A DNA stretch of 64,000 bases from Epinephelus fuscoguttatus (Eukaryota; Chordata; Actinopteri; Perciformes; Serranidae): assembly GCF_011397635.1 (NCBI RefSeq), contig NC_064757.1, positions 29,025,839 to 29,089,838 of the forward strand, given 5' to 3'. The position numbers and the translations under genes are program-made. Positions 25,401 to 36,632 of the stretch are shown in pieces; position 1 is the first letter of the stretch; each line of letters starts with the position of its first letter. A model generated the notes under the pieces. It was given only the letters and a program-made list of their open reading frames with translations, searched no databases and was not told the DNA's origin.

Positions 25401-28259
25401 ATTCATGGCAACTGTAGAGGGGGTGAATTTTTATATAACTCTTCCATTTACATTTTATTAAGTCTTAAAGTTATGCAATATTAAGGGCGTGGCGTGGCTG
25501 CTATGAGTAACATGCTGTCTGTGAGGCCTCACTACAGTTTGTGAATCAGCTCTACCCCTCGCTCCTCCACTGCTCCACCCTCTCGTACATATCAGATATA
25601 GAGAGATATTCTTTGATAAGTCACTTTTATTAGATTTATGTTATATGTTTATTTTACAAAACAAATATTGGCTTATATATTTGTGTCAAAAATGTTTTGA
25701 CTCCAATATAGAGCAGACTAATGCGTACATACTGTATTCTATCGTACGTGCAAAAGAACTGATGTCCTCAGCTCAGTTGTCTTGCAAGTACAATAGGTGC
25801 TGTTGCAATAGTCGTTTTAATGATGCATGGCAGAAGAAGACAAAGGATGCATTTCAGTCCCAGGCTTTCCTCACTGACAGTGAAACATGGGTGTGATCCC
25901 ATTTAAGCAGCAGCCAGGGACCTGCTTGTGATTATCAACCAGCTGACACGGATCATCAAAACACATAATCAGAAACTAAATAGTAGAAAAAATATTAGAT
26001 TTAAGACGTTTGAAAAAATATTTATCATTTAAGTGGCCATTTAATTTACACACTACCAATAGATATGTACAAAGAGTGAAATGCTCTGCACATGCGCCAG
26101 TGCCGTTCACAGCAAACACACTGAATTGGGCATTGTTTATTCAGTGAAGTGATTATATAATGTGTTGTGTAATCACAGTTTTTTTTTAATCACATTTCCA
26201 TTGTAATTTCGATTAAAGACAGATACAGCTGGGCGTCTATTAGGCTCAGTTGGCTCCCAGCCTGCTATCATCTTTTTTCAACTATCAAACAAAAGCAAAA
26301 AAAAAATGTCCCTAAATAATGCAAGCAAACAGGCAATGTTGTTTTGTGTACGTAAACAATGACAGGAGCACCACCGCGGGATGATACGATGTGAAGAGGG
26401 TCTTGGTTCAGCATTGTGTTGTGGGTGTATTATTGCCAGATGATGTGCGATGCATTTAGCAGGCAGCCTGTTTACTCTTTACAAAACAGCCTTAGACCTC
26501 AGAGAAGAAGTACTGATAGGAATAAATACAATAATAATGCTGCTATTTTATGCTCAGACAAAGGGGAAACACACAATGTGTTGGGTTTGCAGCAGTACCT
26601 TTAAAAAATTTGCACAATAACACATGTCGATGTTGTTCAGAGAATACTTTTATCATAACATGACCTCCTGTATCCTGACTGACAAACACTTACATGCAAA
26701 TTTGTGCACATGCAGAAGGGGAAGCTGGATGAGCTGAATTTTATCCTGAGTGGTGGAGGTATGGGTGGCCTGCCCACATACACCCCAGATTTCTACCAAG
26801 ACGAGCCATGGGTGGAATTCATCGAGGTGGATGCTGAGGATGCAGATACCGGAGAGAAGGAGGACAACCAGGGCTCAGACACCCAGAGGCTCCTCAGTCT
26901 GTCCCAGCCCGTCAGCCACCATATGAACATAGGCTGCTCCAATGCTGTCAGGTACTGCACAGATTGTCAGGTCAAGGCCCAGACATCCCAAACCAACATC
27001 AAAGAAGTAGTGGCGACGAATGCCGACTGTTGCATTGCCTCATGTAGCCTGTATCTCGGCCAAAATGTTGCACTTAAACACACAGCACAGACAGCTAACG
27101 TCCAACTAGCATGTACATTCTGCGCGTATGTGAGAGAAAACAACGCATCATACCAGCAGGTGGCAGTAGTCTGTATTCATCATTCATATAGAGGTCAAGA
27201 CGTTAGTTAGCCAGTTAGCACATTACTCCGCACATTAGCAACACCACCTGATGCTGAAAGAAGAAATTGTCTTTACCGTGTGCTAGCGAACACCGACACA
27301 AACAATTATGAACCGTTTCCGCTACACTGATTGAACATGCTGAATCGGGCCGAGTAGCGCCAAGGATGTGGGACATACCGCAAAAACTAAGGTAACCAAT
27401 GGTCAAATGTTGGCTTGGTGTGTCAGGGCCCTAAAGGCTGTGTTTCCATGCTTTACAAATACGAATTTCACCTGTTTCCCTCTCTCCCAGCTTCCCTGAT
27501 GATGACTCAGGCCGGGCCAGCTGTTACGACCCAGACCTGCCTGACCAAGACACCCTAATGCTGATGGCCACCCTGCTGCCAGGCCAACCCGAGGACGGAG
27601 AAGCGTCCTTCGATGTTGTTGAAAGAGCCCCAGCCCCAGAGAGAGGCGAGAGGCCCCTCGTCCAAACCCAAACTGGAGGGCCCCAGACTTGGGTCAACAC
27701 AGACTTCTATGCCCAGGTCAGCAATGTGATGCCTTCTGGGGGTGTGGTACTATCTCCTGGCCAGCAACTCAGAATCCAGGAGAATACATTAGCCACAGAG
27801 GAGGAGACACAAAAGAAGGGAAAAGAGCACAAAGGCAGCGAGGACACTGAGGAGAACAAGCAGAAAGAGCTGCAGTTTCAGCTGCTGGTCGTGGATCCTG
27901 AAGGCAGCGGCTACACCACAGAGAGCAACGCCCGGCAGATCAGCACTCCCCCCAGCTCCCCCATGCCTGGCGAGGGTTATCAAACCATACACCCTCAGCC
28001 AGTGGAGACCAAACCTGCCCCCACAGCAGAGGATAATCAATCCCCTTACATTCTTCCTGACTCTCCCCAATCCCAGTTCTTTGCCCCTGTTGCAGACTAC
28101 ACAGTGGTACAGGAGGTGGACAGTCAACACAGTCTGCTCCTCAACCCGCCTCCCCGCCAGTCTCCTCCTCCCTGCGTGCCACAGCACCCACTCAAGGCCC
28201 TACCTGCTATGCCAGTGGGGTACATCACCCCAGACCTCCTGGGGAACCTCTCACCATGA
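4367..28259 (+). CDS. ghr: Growth hormone receptor, teleost type 1 (9 coding exons)
   Basis: Single-pass class I cytokine receptor that binds growth hormone and signals through JAK2/STAT5. Coding exons: 4367-4484, 18481-18610, 18786-18955, 21824-22002, 22710-22863, 22980-23070, 23301-23370, 26716-26951 and 27491-28259. All junctions are GT/AG and the phases close to 1917 nt (638 residues). Visible parts: hydrophobic signal peptide in exon 1; seven extracellular cysteines (contexts ECIS, RCWW, ECPE, ECFF, YCMQ, DCFT, RCRM); sequons NLS, NHT, NIT, NWT, NIS and NTT; FGEFS at residues 233-237 (YGEFS in mammals); one membrane helix at about 256-277; proline-rich Box 1 (LLPPVPAPK, about 286-294); Box 2 (PWVEFIEVD, from residue 335); and distal tyrosine motifs including DFYAQVS and VGYITPDLLGN. 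The seven cysteines fit type 1 and not the shorter type 2 GHR. Non-coding 5' exons are not seen. The type assignment is from remembered family features, not an alignment. Confidence 0.95.
6268..7410 (+). mobile_element. Dispersed teleost repeat, split copy
   Basis: The two ends of one repeat family appear at 6268-6550 (GACTGTATGAAAATAATGGAC, GACATCACCCATTG) and 7200-7410 (TGTTTATTTCTGCTGTAAAG, CCTCAAGTGGCCATT, CAGCCCTGGAGGTTGC). About 650 bp of unrelated-looking sequence lies between them. A copy of the second part lies in opposite orientation at 23490-23640, in another ghr intron. Confidence 0.6.
14485..15157. mobile_element. hAT-like MITE nested in the outer repeat
   Basis: The termini are AGTCCCTCCAGAAAATCTCG on the left and the inverse of AGTCCCTCCAGGATCTCGTG on the right. 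Flanking octamers are TAAAAGTG and GAAAAGTG, an 8-bp target duplication with one mismatch, as expected for hAT elements. The interior is AT-rich, with repeated CTGCAATTTTT-like motifs, and has no transposase reading frame. Confidence 0.75.
15372..15425 (-). mobile_element. LINE/SINE 3' tail fragment (reverse orientation)
   Basis: The block ACTTTATTAATCCCAGAGGG, followed by GAAATTC, is the reverse complement of a 3' terminal motif shared by many fish LINEs and SINEs. Only the tail is recognisable. Confidence 0.5.
16184..16752. mobile_element. 569-bp MITE with TTAA-edged inverted repeats
   Basis: The left terminus is TTAAAGGCACTGTATGTAAG. The right terminus reads, as reverse complement, TTAAAGGAGCTATATGTAAG. 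An open frame of 105 codons (16178-16495) lies wholly inside the element, spans a poly-C run and resembles no known protein. A TTAA duplication would fit the piggyBac superfamily, but that is an inference from the edges only. Confidence 0.7.
18481..18610 (+). CDS. ghr: ghr coding exon 2 (N-terminal cytokine-receptor domain)
   Basis: Acceptor TGTCTTCCAG, donor AAAAA|GTGAGT. It encodes residues 40-82, including the first cysteine pair (ITECIS and FRCWWSPG) and an NLS glycosylation site. The WW after the second cysteine is a conserved GHR feature. Phase 1 in, phase 2 out. Confidence 0.93.
18786..18955 (+). CDS. ghr: ghr coding exon 3 (two further disulphide pairs)
   Basis: Acceptor CCTACTTCAG, donor ATATTG|GTTAGT. 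It encodes residues 83-139 with WKECPEY, RECFFD, VWVPYCMQL and DDCFTVEN, matching the GHR extracellular domain 1. Intron 18611-18785 is only 175 bp. Confidence 0.93.
19833..20500 (+). pseudogene. LINE (non-LTR retrotransposon) 3' remnant
   Basis: The frame through about 20003 reads RRAFKFKAPSDWNNLPCSL followed by RSISSFHIFKSSL, which is the C-terminal end of a fish non-LTR reverse transcriptase polyprotein. It is followed by GT-rich 3' UTR sequence and a tail with repeated AATAAA/AAATAAAG units at about 20465-20497. Only the last 45 or so residues are visible; the element is 5'-truncated. The clade (L2/Rex-like) is a guess. Confidence 0.7.
20779..20993. repeat. Diverged direct duplication
   Basis: A block of about 53 bp at 20779-20831 recurs at 20941-20993. 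Both begin with ATGCTAACAT and end with CATTGTATAAATTAGCC. The block belongs to a repeat-rich stretch. Confidence 0.65.
21309..21428. repeat. Perfect 24-bp stem hairpin plus direct repeat
   Basis: Arms at 21309-21332 and 21353-21376 are exact reverse complements (GCTACAAGGCAACAGAG at the outer end) around a 20-nt loop. The segment 21318-21358 is then repeated at 21388-21428 with a single base change in the loop, so the left arm and loop occur twice. The lack of mismatches suggests a recent event. Confidence 0.9.
21824..22002 (+). CDS. ghr: ghr coding exon 4 (second fibronectin-like domain, start)
   Basis: Acceptor TCCTTGCAG, donor GAAGCA|GTAAGT. It encodes residues 140-199: VRPDPPVSLNWTLLN, GWMRIEYEIQY and the NTT sequon. 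It ends in phase 0. The DPP start and WTLLN are hallmarks of the GHR/prolactin receptor second domain. Confidence 0.94.
22710..22863 (+). CDS. ghr: ghr coding exon 5 (FGEFS motif)
   Basis: Acceptor TGTATTGCAG, donor AGCAAAG|GTAAG. It encodes residues 200-250, including the seventh extracellular cysteine (IRCRM) and FGEFS, the WSXWS-equivalent of GH receptors. Phase 0 in, phase 1 out. Intron 22003-22709 before it shows nothing nameable. Confidence 0.94.
22980..23070 (+). CDS. ghr: ghr coding exon 6 (transmembrane)
   Basis: Acceptor GTCTTTCAG, donor CACAG|GTAGGA. It encodes residues 251-280: STFPLTLILVFG, then GILILIMLIVV, then the stop-transfer SQQHR. Hydropathy is unmistakable. Intron 22864-22979 is 116 bp. 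Confidence 0.94.
23301..23370 (+). CDS. ghr: ghr coding exon 7 (Box 1)
   Basis: Acceptor GTCGCTGCAG, donor TTAAAG|GTAAAT. It encodes the JAK2-docking Box 1 within ILLPPVPAPKIKGIDPELLK, residues 281-304. Phase 2 in, phase 0 out. Confidence 0.94.
23490..23640 (-). mobile_element. Dispersed teleost repeat, reverse copy
   Basis: The reverse complement matches the 7230-7400 block: GTTTATTTCTG-like end, CCTCAAGTGGCCATTTGAGG and TTTTTCAGCCAC. It is the same family as 6268-7410 but in the opposite orientation. Confidence 0.65.
23690..25410 (-). mobile_element. LINE-derived repeat (reverse orientation), interrupted
   Basis: The minus-strand frame at 25402-25145 reads KLQLVQNSAACI, then LQHLHWLPVRYRIDFKILL and TFKTL. 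This is the C-terminal end of a fish non-LTR reverse transcriptase. The block 24930-25300 is its 3' region, which continues to about 23690 across a 1.06 kb insertion at 23866-24928. It is a truncated, non-functional copy. Confidence 0.7.
23866..24928. mobile_element. 1.06-kb element with GGGTCCGGGCA inverted ends
   Basis: GGGTCCGGGCA at 23866-23876 is exactly inverted at 24918-24928 (TGCCCGGACCC). LINE-derived sequence continues on both sides, so it appears to have inserted into the LINE copy. No reading frame is visible inside. It contains a short poly-A run at 24117-24134. Confidence 0.6.
26716..26951 (+). CDS. ghr: ghr coding exon 8 (Box 2)
   Basis: Acceptor ACATGCAG, donor GTCAG|GTACTG. 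It encodes residues 305-382: KGKLDELNFIL, the acidic Box 2 region DEPWVEFIEVDAEDAD, and SDTQRLL. Phase 0 in, phase 2 out. Confidence 0.94.
27491..28259 (+). CDS. ghr: ghr coding exon 9 (distal cytoplasmic domain and stop)
   Basis: Acceptor TCTCTCCCAG, then SFPDDDSGRASCYDPDLP (the first codon is split). It continues without interruption to LLGNLSP and TGA at 28257-28259. It carries tyrosines expected to recruit STAT5/SHP2: CYDPDL, DFYAQVS, SGYTTES, ADYTVVQ and VGYITPD. Its length of about 255 residues is typical. Minus-strand open frames over this exon are shadows. Confidence 0.96.
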
Positions 28260-31200
28260 AATGACAATGCCATCAGGCCTTTAAAGAGTAAGGTTGATCG
28301 ACCAGGAAGTCCCCTGCAGTCACAAAAGCCTGTTTCTACCTGATTCCTGCTGGAAACCAAATAACCCACAGCGCACAGTGCGGATGAGAGTGTACAGGTG
28401 TTTGTTTTCAGAGGGTGCCGAAAGGGAGACGTGGAAAGCTACCGAGCTGTATTCTTGACTCTTTTACATGTGCTACATCAGTTAATTTGATGCAAAGGCA
28501 GCCAGAATTAAACATCGCAAACCAAATGCACAGTTCTGCTTTATATGTCGACATCAATGCACAAGATACACGCAGATATAAGGCTGAGACTGCGATTGTA
28601 ATGAGTCAAAAAAGCACCAGCTCACTGCTTAACTGACATCTCTGGCTAAGTGTGTGTAGAGCAGTGGCATTGTTGAAGTCTTAATCTAACAAAAAGATGT
28701 CAGTGTTTGATTGACCGAGAGAAGACGAGCAGATTCTAGTCATGCTTTTCACACCACACCAGGAAAAAGTCGTTGATACCTTTTGCTGGCAGAGATGTTT
28801 TGCCGCTCAATCGTGGCTTATTTTGTATTATTACATTTATATTTCATACTATCCTATAGCACCTAAAGAAAAAAAATCCACCCTAAAATACAGTCAAAAA
28901 CACTACTATGCAGTTTTACCTTGCATTTCTGGCTTCATTTTGTTTCATGGTATGCTGTTCATATTCTCAGACTACGTGGCCAAAAGTTATATGATGTCAA
29001 GATGTTCTCTATTTTTCTACAGCCACAACAGAGTTTAATAGAAGACATACTTTCAACCTCTTTACAGTACAAATGCACAAACACAGACGTGAGTCATTGG
29101 GACAAGACTATTTTATCTCTTTCCTCCCTTAGGGGATTTATAAGGCATTTTGGGAAATGAAGGTAATCCCTAACTTAAGTCGAAGTAGAAGGGATGAATG
29201 AAAGGAAAATTTCATCACAAATTCCCTGGAATGCATTGAATATTGCAGCCTGATTTTACATGTCCCAGCATGGAATTGTTATTATTCCGTTTAACTCTGA
29301 CATGTGTGCTGATAACGTATCGCTTACAGCACCAAACAGCCGTTCTTGTAGCAAGGAGGAGGGATTTATTCAGTTTCACCTACAGCTGGGAGCCACTCAG
29401 TACAGACTGTGCTTTGGTACACTGAGCACCACCAAGTGCCTTGCTGAAGGGCACAATGATATAGTTATTGAGCTAAAGGGAAGACACGTACACACGCACA
29501 CACACACACACACACACCTGTCATTGCATTTCATCCTGTGACAGCAGCCGAGCCTCACCTATACAACCAGCACTCACTCATAATTATGTAAACCGAAACG
29601 TTAGGAGCGAGTTTTCTGCTTGGGAGTTGTACTCTTCTCATGTTGCATTGTTACTGCAGGGACAGCAACTGGAACAAGTTGGACGACTGTGAAAGTATGT
29701 AATAGCTGTAATTAGCTAACCTTTTATACTTATAATCTGCCAAGTACACGTGTTAACAACCTGTGCCTACAATAGTGTTATTGGCTTGCCGTTTCTGTGC
29801 TAAATTGTGCTTACGGAATTAGGATTTGTGCATTTATGTATTGCTTTGTACAGGCGGGTACTGCTATGTGATGGGTGAAGTGGTGCAGAGATTCACAACT
29901 AAAAGCATGCACTAACACACACACTGCAACATAAATATTTGCCTTAATTGATTTTTAATTTTGCCTTTGTGTCACAGTCGTAAAAAAAATGATGAGCTGC
30001 AAATTGTGGAAGAAAATGGCTGCAAGGGCGAACATATTTTGAGGCCACTTAACCGTAATTTGCACATTTCTGATCGTGCTCGTAAAACTGACCACAATTC
30101 CCAAACCAAAAATGTTGATAAGGGCTCAAAAGGCTTTGAGTTCCAACTTTGATAGAGTAATAAATACACATAGAAGTGAGTGTAATTGTGTAATTGTTAC
30201 TTTGCCCCCATAATTCTCTTATAATAAGTAAATTTAGGACAAAAACGTAGGCAGAATCATTTAGTCTGATTGTGTAAGCTTGTCCTTGGTTTACTGACAA
30301 TGTAATCTTTTTTTGTAACAGCCCGTGTGTGTAGGAGGATAGCAGAGGCAACCTTTTGTAAAGGTTTTAAGCATTCAGTGTATGAATCTCATTAGACTTT
30401 AACAATACACCTACGACAAACAGCAGCATAGCATAATGGACACAATAAGCTATCGAAGCCTAGGCTTAAGAGTTTGCGCGGCATGCATGGTTTTGTGATG
30501 CAACACAATGAACTTTCATTACAACAACTCCGTGAATGAGGCAGGAGCATTGTTATTGTCTAACATCAAGGCGGCCTCCAAATGAGGACATCTCACCATA
30601 AACAAAACATACTTCACCGTGGAAAGGAAACACATCCTGCCTCTGAATAGCGTCGTCGGAATCATCCTTGAGAAAGGTGGGCCGAGCCGTCACAATGGGT
30701 CTTTTGTATCAGACAATCCCATAATGAAGAGAGACAAAGCGAGAGCCATAAAATGACCATTTTTAAAAAAAACTGTGAATACGATAGATACGTGCCATTT
30801 CTCTTTCTCTTTCTCTGTCCCTCCGTCTGCCTCTCAGAGCTCAGTGTTCTGTTGTCGCTGCCTCGTGCTGATGATACCAGCAAGTCAATGCTGTTGCAGA
30901 AATGTCTTAATATATTTAGTGCTGTAAGATTACAAGTATATATTTTTATGTCATTAATGTTACTAATCACACTATATTGCTGCTCGGTACATGTATTTTT
31001 TTTTTCCTGCATTCAGCCTTACTGTGGTGGAAAGGGGTCATTTAAAAGAGAGCGCACAGATCTCTGTGAATGTTCGGGGATGATACTGATATCTGAAAAT
31101 GGGCTGTTATCAGGAGCAACAATAGGACAGTGTTGCCCTCAAGTCAAGACGTAACACAGTCACCTAATGATGTTCAGCCAACTTTAAGTGTTCCCATGCA

Positions 31201-32670
31201 TCCAAAGATCCCCACGAGGCTCTCTGTGTACATGAAGGAAGATCAGATACAAGGGGAGGGCGAAGCACGGCTAAGGTTCTGTTTCAGTTGTACCGTGATG
31301 ATTGTGAATGCATGCAAACTGGAATATGCAATGCAATTACGATATTGAGGAAAAATATGTTAAAAAAAAAAAAAAAAACAGAGAAAGTTAAATCACTGAA
31401 AGTGTTTTTTTTAAAGGTTACAGTGAGAATGATGGATCAGGAGGTGCTTTTTTTTTTTTTTTTGTTGAAGCTTACTGTACAGGTGTTTACTACATTGTGT
31501 CTGCATTTTGTTTATTTTGCCAGTACACAATGAGCTCATTCTTAACGTAGTGTAAGAGTTTGCATCTGTTATTTCAAGCTTGTAAATGTTACAGACACTT
31601 TAGAGCAAGCACTTTGTACACATATATCTGATGTTTAAGATAGTATTCAGATTTTGTATTTTGGACTAAATCAAGTCTATGAATTACTTGTTATTATAAG
31701 ACAGCATTATTTTTTTTTATTCAGCACAATAATCAGACAATGAGGAACCACCAATATCAGTAAGCTTTAGTTTTGTCCTGCAGAGTTTTATGTTTATGGG
31801 GACATATTTTACACTACCAGATTGATAGAATGATGTACTGTAATGGAGTATTTAATGTTTGCTATAAGATTTATAGACTTTTACGAAGTCATATCAAAAT
31901 ATAGGCAGAGTGAAAAGGTTATACTGTAACTCGACACTCTTACAGTTCTCCCACTATGTGATTTCATTATTGAAAAGTGGATTTGAAGGGGCTACAGTGT
32001 TTTATAATTATGTGTTTTTGGCCTCCAGCTTCTTGGTTTTGTGTCGGTTCAAGGGTGGCTTTTGTCGCTCTGTTAAGCCTGGAAGTAATCTGGAGTGCTG
32101 GAATCTGCGCTGGTTGTAACTCCATCAAAGTGCGTTCTGCCAGACATTTTTCAGGTTGTTGGGGAAATAGTTTTATTCTTGGACTGAGTACAGCAGCTGG
32201 CTTTTTTATGACAGTGGCTCCACTCTGTTTTTCTATCCATGTGTTATTTATTTGTCTGCTCAGAGCCCTCAGATCACCCCACCACCTCGTGTGACCACAG
32301 TGGATGGGCCAGCATGAGTAATGTGTGCTGTCTGACATGTGTCATCCGGGCTCATAAAACTGTAAATATTCTACATGTCAGAATTGGAAACAGCTGCATT
32401 GCGGTCGCAAGTGTGGGGAGACTCACCACCGTAATTTATCAGTTTGCATTGGCTACGTTAATCGATACGACTTTGCTCCATGTTTTCAGATCCCGTTGAC
32501 CTCAGTGCCGCTGTCCTTGCCCGTTGGCTGCTGCTTTATTCAAGGCCAAGAACTGTGTTGATCTTTGGTGATTTGATATTGTTCTCTTACCAGTTGAGCC
32601 TTTCTGGTGTTGTATGTGTGATCAATAAGCTTTCGACAAGTTACACAATAAATGTATATACAGCATCTTA
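28260..32670 (+). other. ghr: Probable ghr 3' UTR
   Basis: No coding exon is recognised for 4.4 kb after the stop. The sequence is AT-rich with a (CA)n tract at 29491-29518 and few recognisable transposons, in contrast to the introns. AATAAA hexamers at 32647-32652 and 32711-32716 are candidate polyadenylation signals. Where the transcript really ends cannot be fixed from sequence alone. Confidence 0.4.
29491..29518. repeat. (CA)n microsatellite
   Basis: CA dinucleotide run in the presumed ghr 3' UTR. Confidence 0.95.
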
Positions 32671-33069
32671 ACCATCTTGTGCATGTTTTTTTTTGTCAGT
32701 GTCCTCAAAAATAAAAGAACTTATTTTAACTTTTTAGGTTTTAGTGTTATCACAAAACTCAAATTTCTGACTTCACTACAATACTTTGAAAAATATCAAT
32801 GTATCATTTTCAATGCTACTGAAAAATTGACAGAGATTTATTAACCCTCTTAGATTGCAGCTTTTGTTTGGTATGCAGTTTAATTTCTCCAAGCTATGTG
32901 GGAATGTACGACCTCGTAAGTATAGTTTTCAATGTTTGAACGTGGCTGTGCAAAAACAAATTTGCAAAGAATGCAACATATCTCCATACTCCAGTCTACA
33001 AAAAAAAAAAAAAAAATTCTGTAGGAACAGCCTGTCACACCTAATTGGCCTGTGTGTAATGCCGGCACA

Positions 33070-33380
33070 ATACAATTATTAAGTCCCAGTGTCATAAATA
33101 CTTCCTAATTAACAGCATTTTAGCTTGTTGCTATTGCTAAAATTGGTCAAATGTTGTATGCCATATCAAACTACAGACGTTATTTAGCACAAATAAACAA
33201 GTGTCGACCATAAAATCTGATCAGGTTTTGTACCTTGTCCATATTTGTGTCGGGATCATCTGTAGACTGAGCATAAAAGTGTCCGCAATGAGGAAGGAAG
33301 TTAAGCAGAATGAAGTATAAGGTGCAGGAAACTCAAATGTAATGTCCCCATGTGAGACACAGGGTCTCAGTAGGTTAAAG
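33070..33380 (-). repeat. Dispersed repeat family, reverse copy
   Basis: The reverse complement aligns well over more than 160 bp with 42270-42440, sharing GGACAAGGT, AAAACCTGATCA, TGTAGTTTGATATGGCA, ACCAATTTTAGCAA and ACAAGCTAA. The two copies lie in opposite orientation on either side of selenop. Confidence 0.8.
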
Positions 33381-33584
33381 ATAAATATAACCAGGGTTTA
33401 ATAACAAGGGTAGAACGATGACAATGACTATTTGGTTAGGGGTAGAGTGCAACAGAATGACTGTTGTCAACATTAACAATAAGAGAGAGCGGGACTGACT
33501 GGAGTCAGTGTATCCATGCTGAGTATGTTTCTTTTGATAATGAGTATTAAAATCATTTCAAATATTCAGAATCTATATATATCA

Positions 33585-33700
33585 GGATGTCCTGGTAGCA
33601 CACTGGGTACAGCACAGCAGCCTTGGTTTGAATCTGGCCCAGGGCCCTTAGCTGCAAGCAGGGGCTTAGCAACAAATTCCGGGCATGCAAAATCAGTCTT
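33585..33700 (+). mobile_element. Degenerate tRNA-like SINE head
   Basis: A-box-like TGGTAGCACACTGGGTA and B-box-like GGTTTGAATCTGGCCC are followed by CAGGGCCCTTAGCTGCA. This resembles fish tRNA-derived SINEs but is strongly mutated. Confidence 0.5.
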
Positions 33701-34683
33701 TGTGGGTTCTCAACCTTCCTGTCTTGATCCACATTTCTGCTGCGCAACTTTTGAAATTTTTATTTCAATGCCAGTTGGCTTTCTTTACTTTAGTTTCCTC
33801 ATGTTTTTCTTGTTTTGGAAGCCCAGTTTTCTTTTCTTGGGGAAAGACAGGACAGTGCACATTGGTGCCCCAGCAGCGCTCACTCACAGTGCGTTCCATT
33901 TGTACTGGAAAGTCACAATTTCCGAGTTCCCAGTCACAATTTTCAACTGGAACGATGTATGCAGTATCGGCTCTAGCTGAGTCTAGAGAGGAATCGTGGT
34001 GCAGGGGTGGACTAAACCATTTTGCATGTTTAAGGGGTGACAGGGGCCTCAGAGAGCTTCCACAAATTTTTTTATACAAAGTTTAATCAGTCCATTCAGG
34101 CAATTTCAATCAGGCTTTAGCACTACTCACTTAGAAATTAAACATTGAAAACAAAAAAAATAAACTTTTATTCCAGGTTTTTCAAGACCAACCACCCCAG
34201 TTCCAACAAAAGAACATAACTTTTCTTAAAATAAATACATAAATAAATTGATATGTATCAACAAATTGATATTTCTGACAACACTAGTTTGTTATGCTTT
34301 CCAAAGAAATGTCATGCCTTTCTAAACATTCCTCCTTAAATTGGACCCAGTATTTAATTAATCCAATAATCTGATGTTAGTGTTGGAGAAGCAAAAGTAA
34401 ATAAAACAAATTAGATTTCACCAAGGTTATCAAGATCATGTTACTGATAATAATTTGGAGCAGTATTCTCACATGGATTCAATTTAAAATGTAACTCGTT
34501 CAACTCTGTTCAAAAGAGCTCCTTAGCTCACCGCCAACTGTGTCATTAAAAGTACACGAGCGGTGCACTGCACAGGAAAGGTCAGCTCAGATCAGCACTC
34601 AGAGACAGAAAAGGATGTTAATGAAGAACATGTACAGCCCACTGCAGTCTGAGAGTTCAAATGCAAATAGATTTGTGTGTCTG

Positions 34684-34713
34684 AGAGAGAGAGAGAGAGA
34701 GAGAGGAAAATAG

Positions 34714-34773
<60 letters not shown>
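34684..34773. repeat. (GA)n and (GT)n microsatellites
   Basis: A GA run at about 34684-34706 and a long GT run at 34718-34773. Both strands show spurious long His/Thr/Ser-rich open frames because of these. Confidence 0.95.
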
Positions 34774-34776
<3 letters not shown>

Positions 34777-35344
34777 ACGTATGTGTGGCGGCTGCAGGGT
34801 GGAGAATGCGTACTTGTTTGTGAGCAACACAGGGACACTTTGTGTCTGTGAATGAGTTCACAAGTGTGTGATTCTCTCTCTCCCTCTCTCTCTCTTGCTG
34901 CTGGAGTAGAAACGGCTGCAGAAACAGTTGTGCATCGGGGGGAAAGCATATCGGACAATTAAGACAGAGGCTGTGTGTTGCACTGCTCTGTGTGGGGCTG
35001 ATTGAATCAGAGAGACAGCCACTCACAGCTCTTCGTCTCAGGACATTGCAGGTAATTACCCATAAGTCACTGCTCCCCTGTATTGGATCTTCGGCCCAAT
35101 TACGCCCACACAGGCAGTCCACCTCGGCCTCATTTATTACCTCCGGTTGCTTGTTGACCTTTTCAGAGACACAGTCAGACAGGCAATTCAGATACATTAC
35201 ACTGAGCAGAGGGTGTTGCACCTTAAGTCCTGAAGACAATTTCACAGGTTTTGAGCCGTATGTTGACGTCGGTATATAAGTGATAGTATGGAAAACGAGC
35301 CTAAGATGCTTCTTTAGTTGATGGCACATTTGTCAAAGTGACAG

Positions 35345-36632
35345 GTCTCCCCCAAATAAAAAATAAATAGTGTTATTTATCAGTCTAGATCATTTTCGAG
35401 TTGCAGAGTGTTGGAGATAACGGTCTTTAAGGTGTCTTCCCTCTCTCGGATATAATGAAACTACATGGCACTCTGCTTGTGGTGCTCAAAGCGCTAAAAA
35501 ATGCATTTGAAAAACTCAACAGCAATGTCTCTTTGCAGAAATCATGACCTGATTACTTAAGATAATCCACAGACATTGTTGTGAGCAGCTTTATGTGGGA
35601 GCTATTTTCTTTCTACCAGACTACGCCCACCAACTGTATCACTGCACCGAAGGAAGTGTGCATCTACTGCTAGCTCACCTAGCATCACTGAGCTAGTGAA
35701 CGTTACAGCTCAGCTGAGGAGGACACCATTAATTTTTACACCTCACGCAGTCTCGAGCACGAGCCTCTCATCCATGAGTAGATACAAACTTGAAACTTCC
35801 CACAAGAGTTGTGATTCGGTTGGTGGGTGTAGTTAAGTAGAAACAAAATAGTTCCTACAAGAGCTGTGAAAGTATTTAAAGATTAAATTCAAATTAATTT
35901 TGGCAGATATGTTGTAGTTAAGCTGCTTGACTTGCTTGGACACAGTTGTCTCCCTGTCCTCTACCACCAAAACTGGACTGCAGTTGTCTGAACGCCTGGT
36001 CGAGTGAGACTAGCGGGGGCTGGCTGCTAGCGCTAGCATCAGAGGCTGTGCTAGCTCAGACCTAAGTGCCGTGTGTTGAGGTGATATTTCAGGTTTTAAG
36101 TACTCCAATGGTACAAAAATTCCTCACTGCAGAAATTGCAGCGCTCCTATCAACAGTTCCATCTGGGCCTTTTTTAATATATAAATGTCATGTTCAAGGG
36201 CCCAAGCAATGTTGTCTCATCTGCGTCCATCATGTGACGAAGCCACTGTGGCCTTCAATGAAGCACCGAGTCAATGGCACTATGGAACGCGACCAATCGG
36301 CATTAATTTTTATTTTATCTGAAATAAATCAATTGGAATTAACACGTTATTTGACAGCCCTAGCTCCTACATGGAACTGTTTGCAACGTCTGTGGATTAT
36401 CTTGATTAACAGGGTTAGGATTTCTGGAAAGAGACATTGCTGTTGAGTTTTTCACAAGTATTTTTTGTGTTCTGAGCACCACAAGCCAAACGCCATCTAG
36501 TTTTATAATATTGGCGAGAAGGCAGACATCTCTACGGCCAATATCTCCAACACTTGGCAGCTCACACCATGACAACCTAGACTGATAAATAGCACAGTAG
36601 ATTTTTTAATTTGGGGGAAAAATGTCCCTTTA
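35345..36632. mobile_element. 1.29-kb non-autonomous DNA transposon with long inverted ends
   Basis: The left end has CCCCCAAATAAAAAATAAAT, then TTATTTATCAGTCTAG. The right end carries the inverse: CTAGACTGATAAATAG, then TTTTTTAATTTGGGGG. The subterminal parts also match in inverse, for example TTGGAGATAACGG at 35411 and CCAATATCTCCAA at 36539. No transposase frame is present. Confidence 0.65.

Larger units (their letters stand above)
23371..26715 (+). other. ghr: ghr intron 7 (3.3 kb, repeat-rich)
   Basis: It holds a reversed dispersed repeat (23490-23640) and a reversed LINE-derived repeat (about 23690-25410), itself interrupted by a 1.06 kb element with GGGTCCGGGCA termini (23866-24928). 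25.4-26.7 kb shows nothing identifiable. Confidence 0.7.

Noticed and set aside
34592..35329. 245-codon minus-strand open frame
   Set aside because: It runs through the (GT)n and (GA)n microsatellites, giving His/Thr and Ser/Leu low complexity. It has no domain, splice context or family resemblance.
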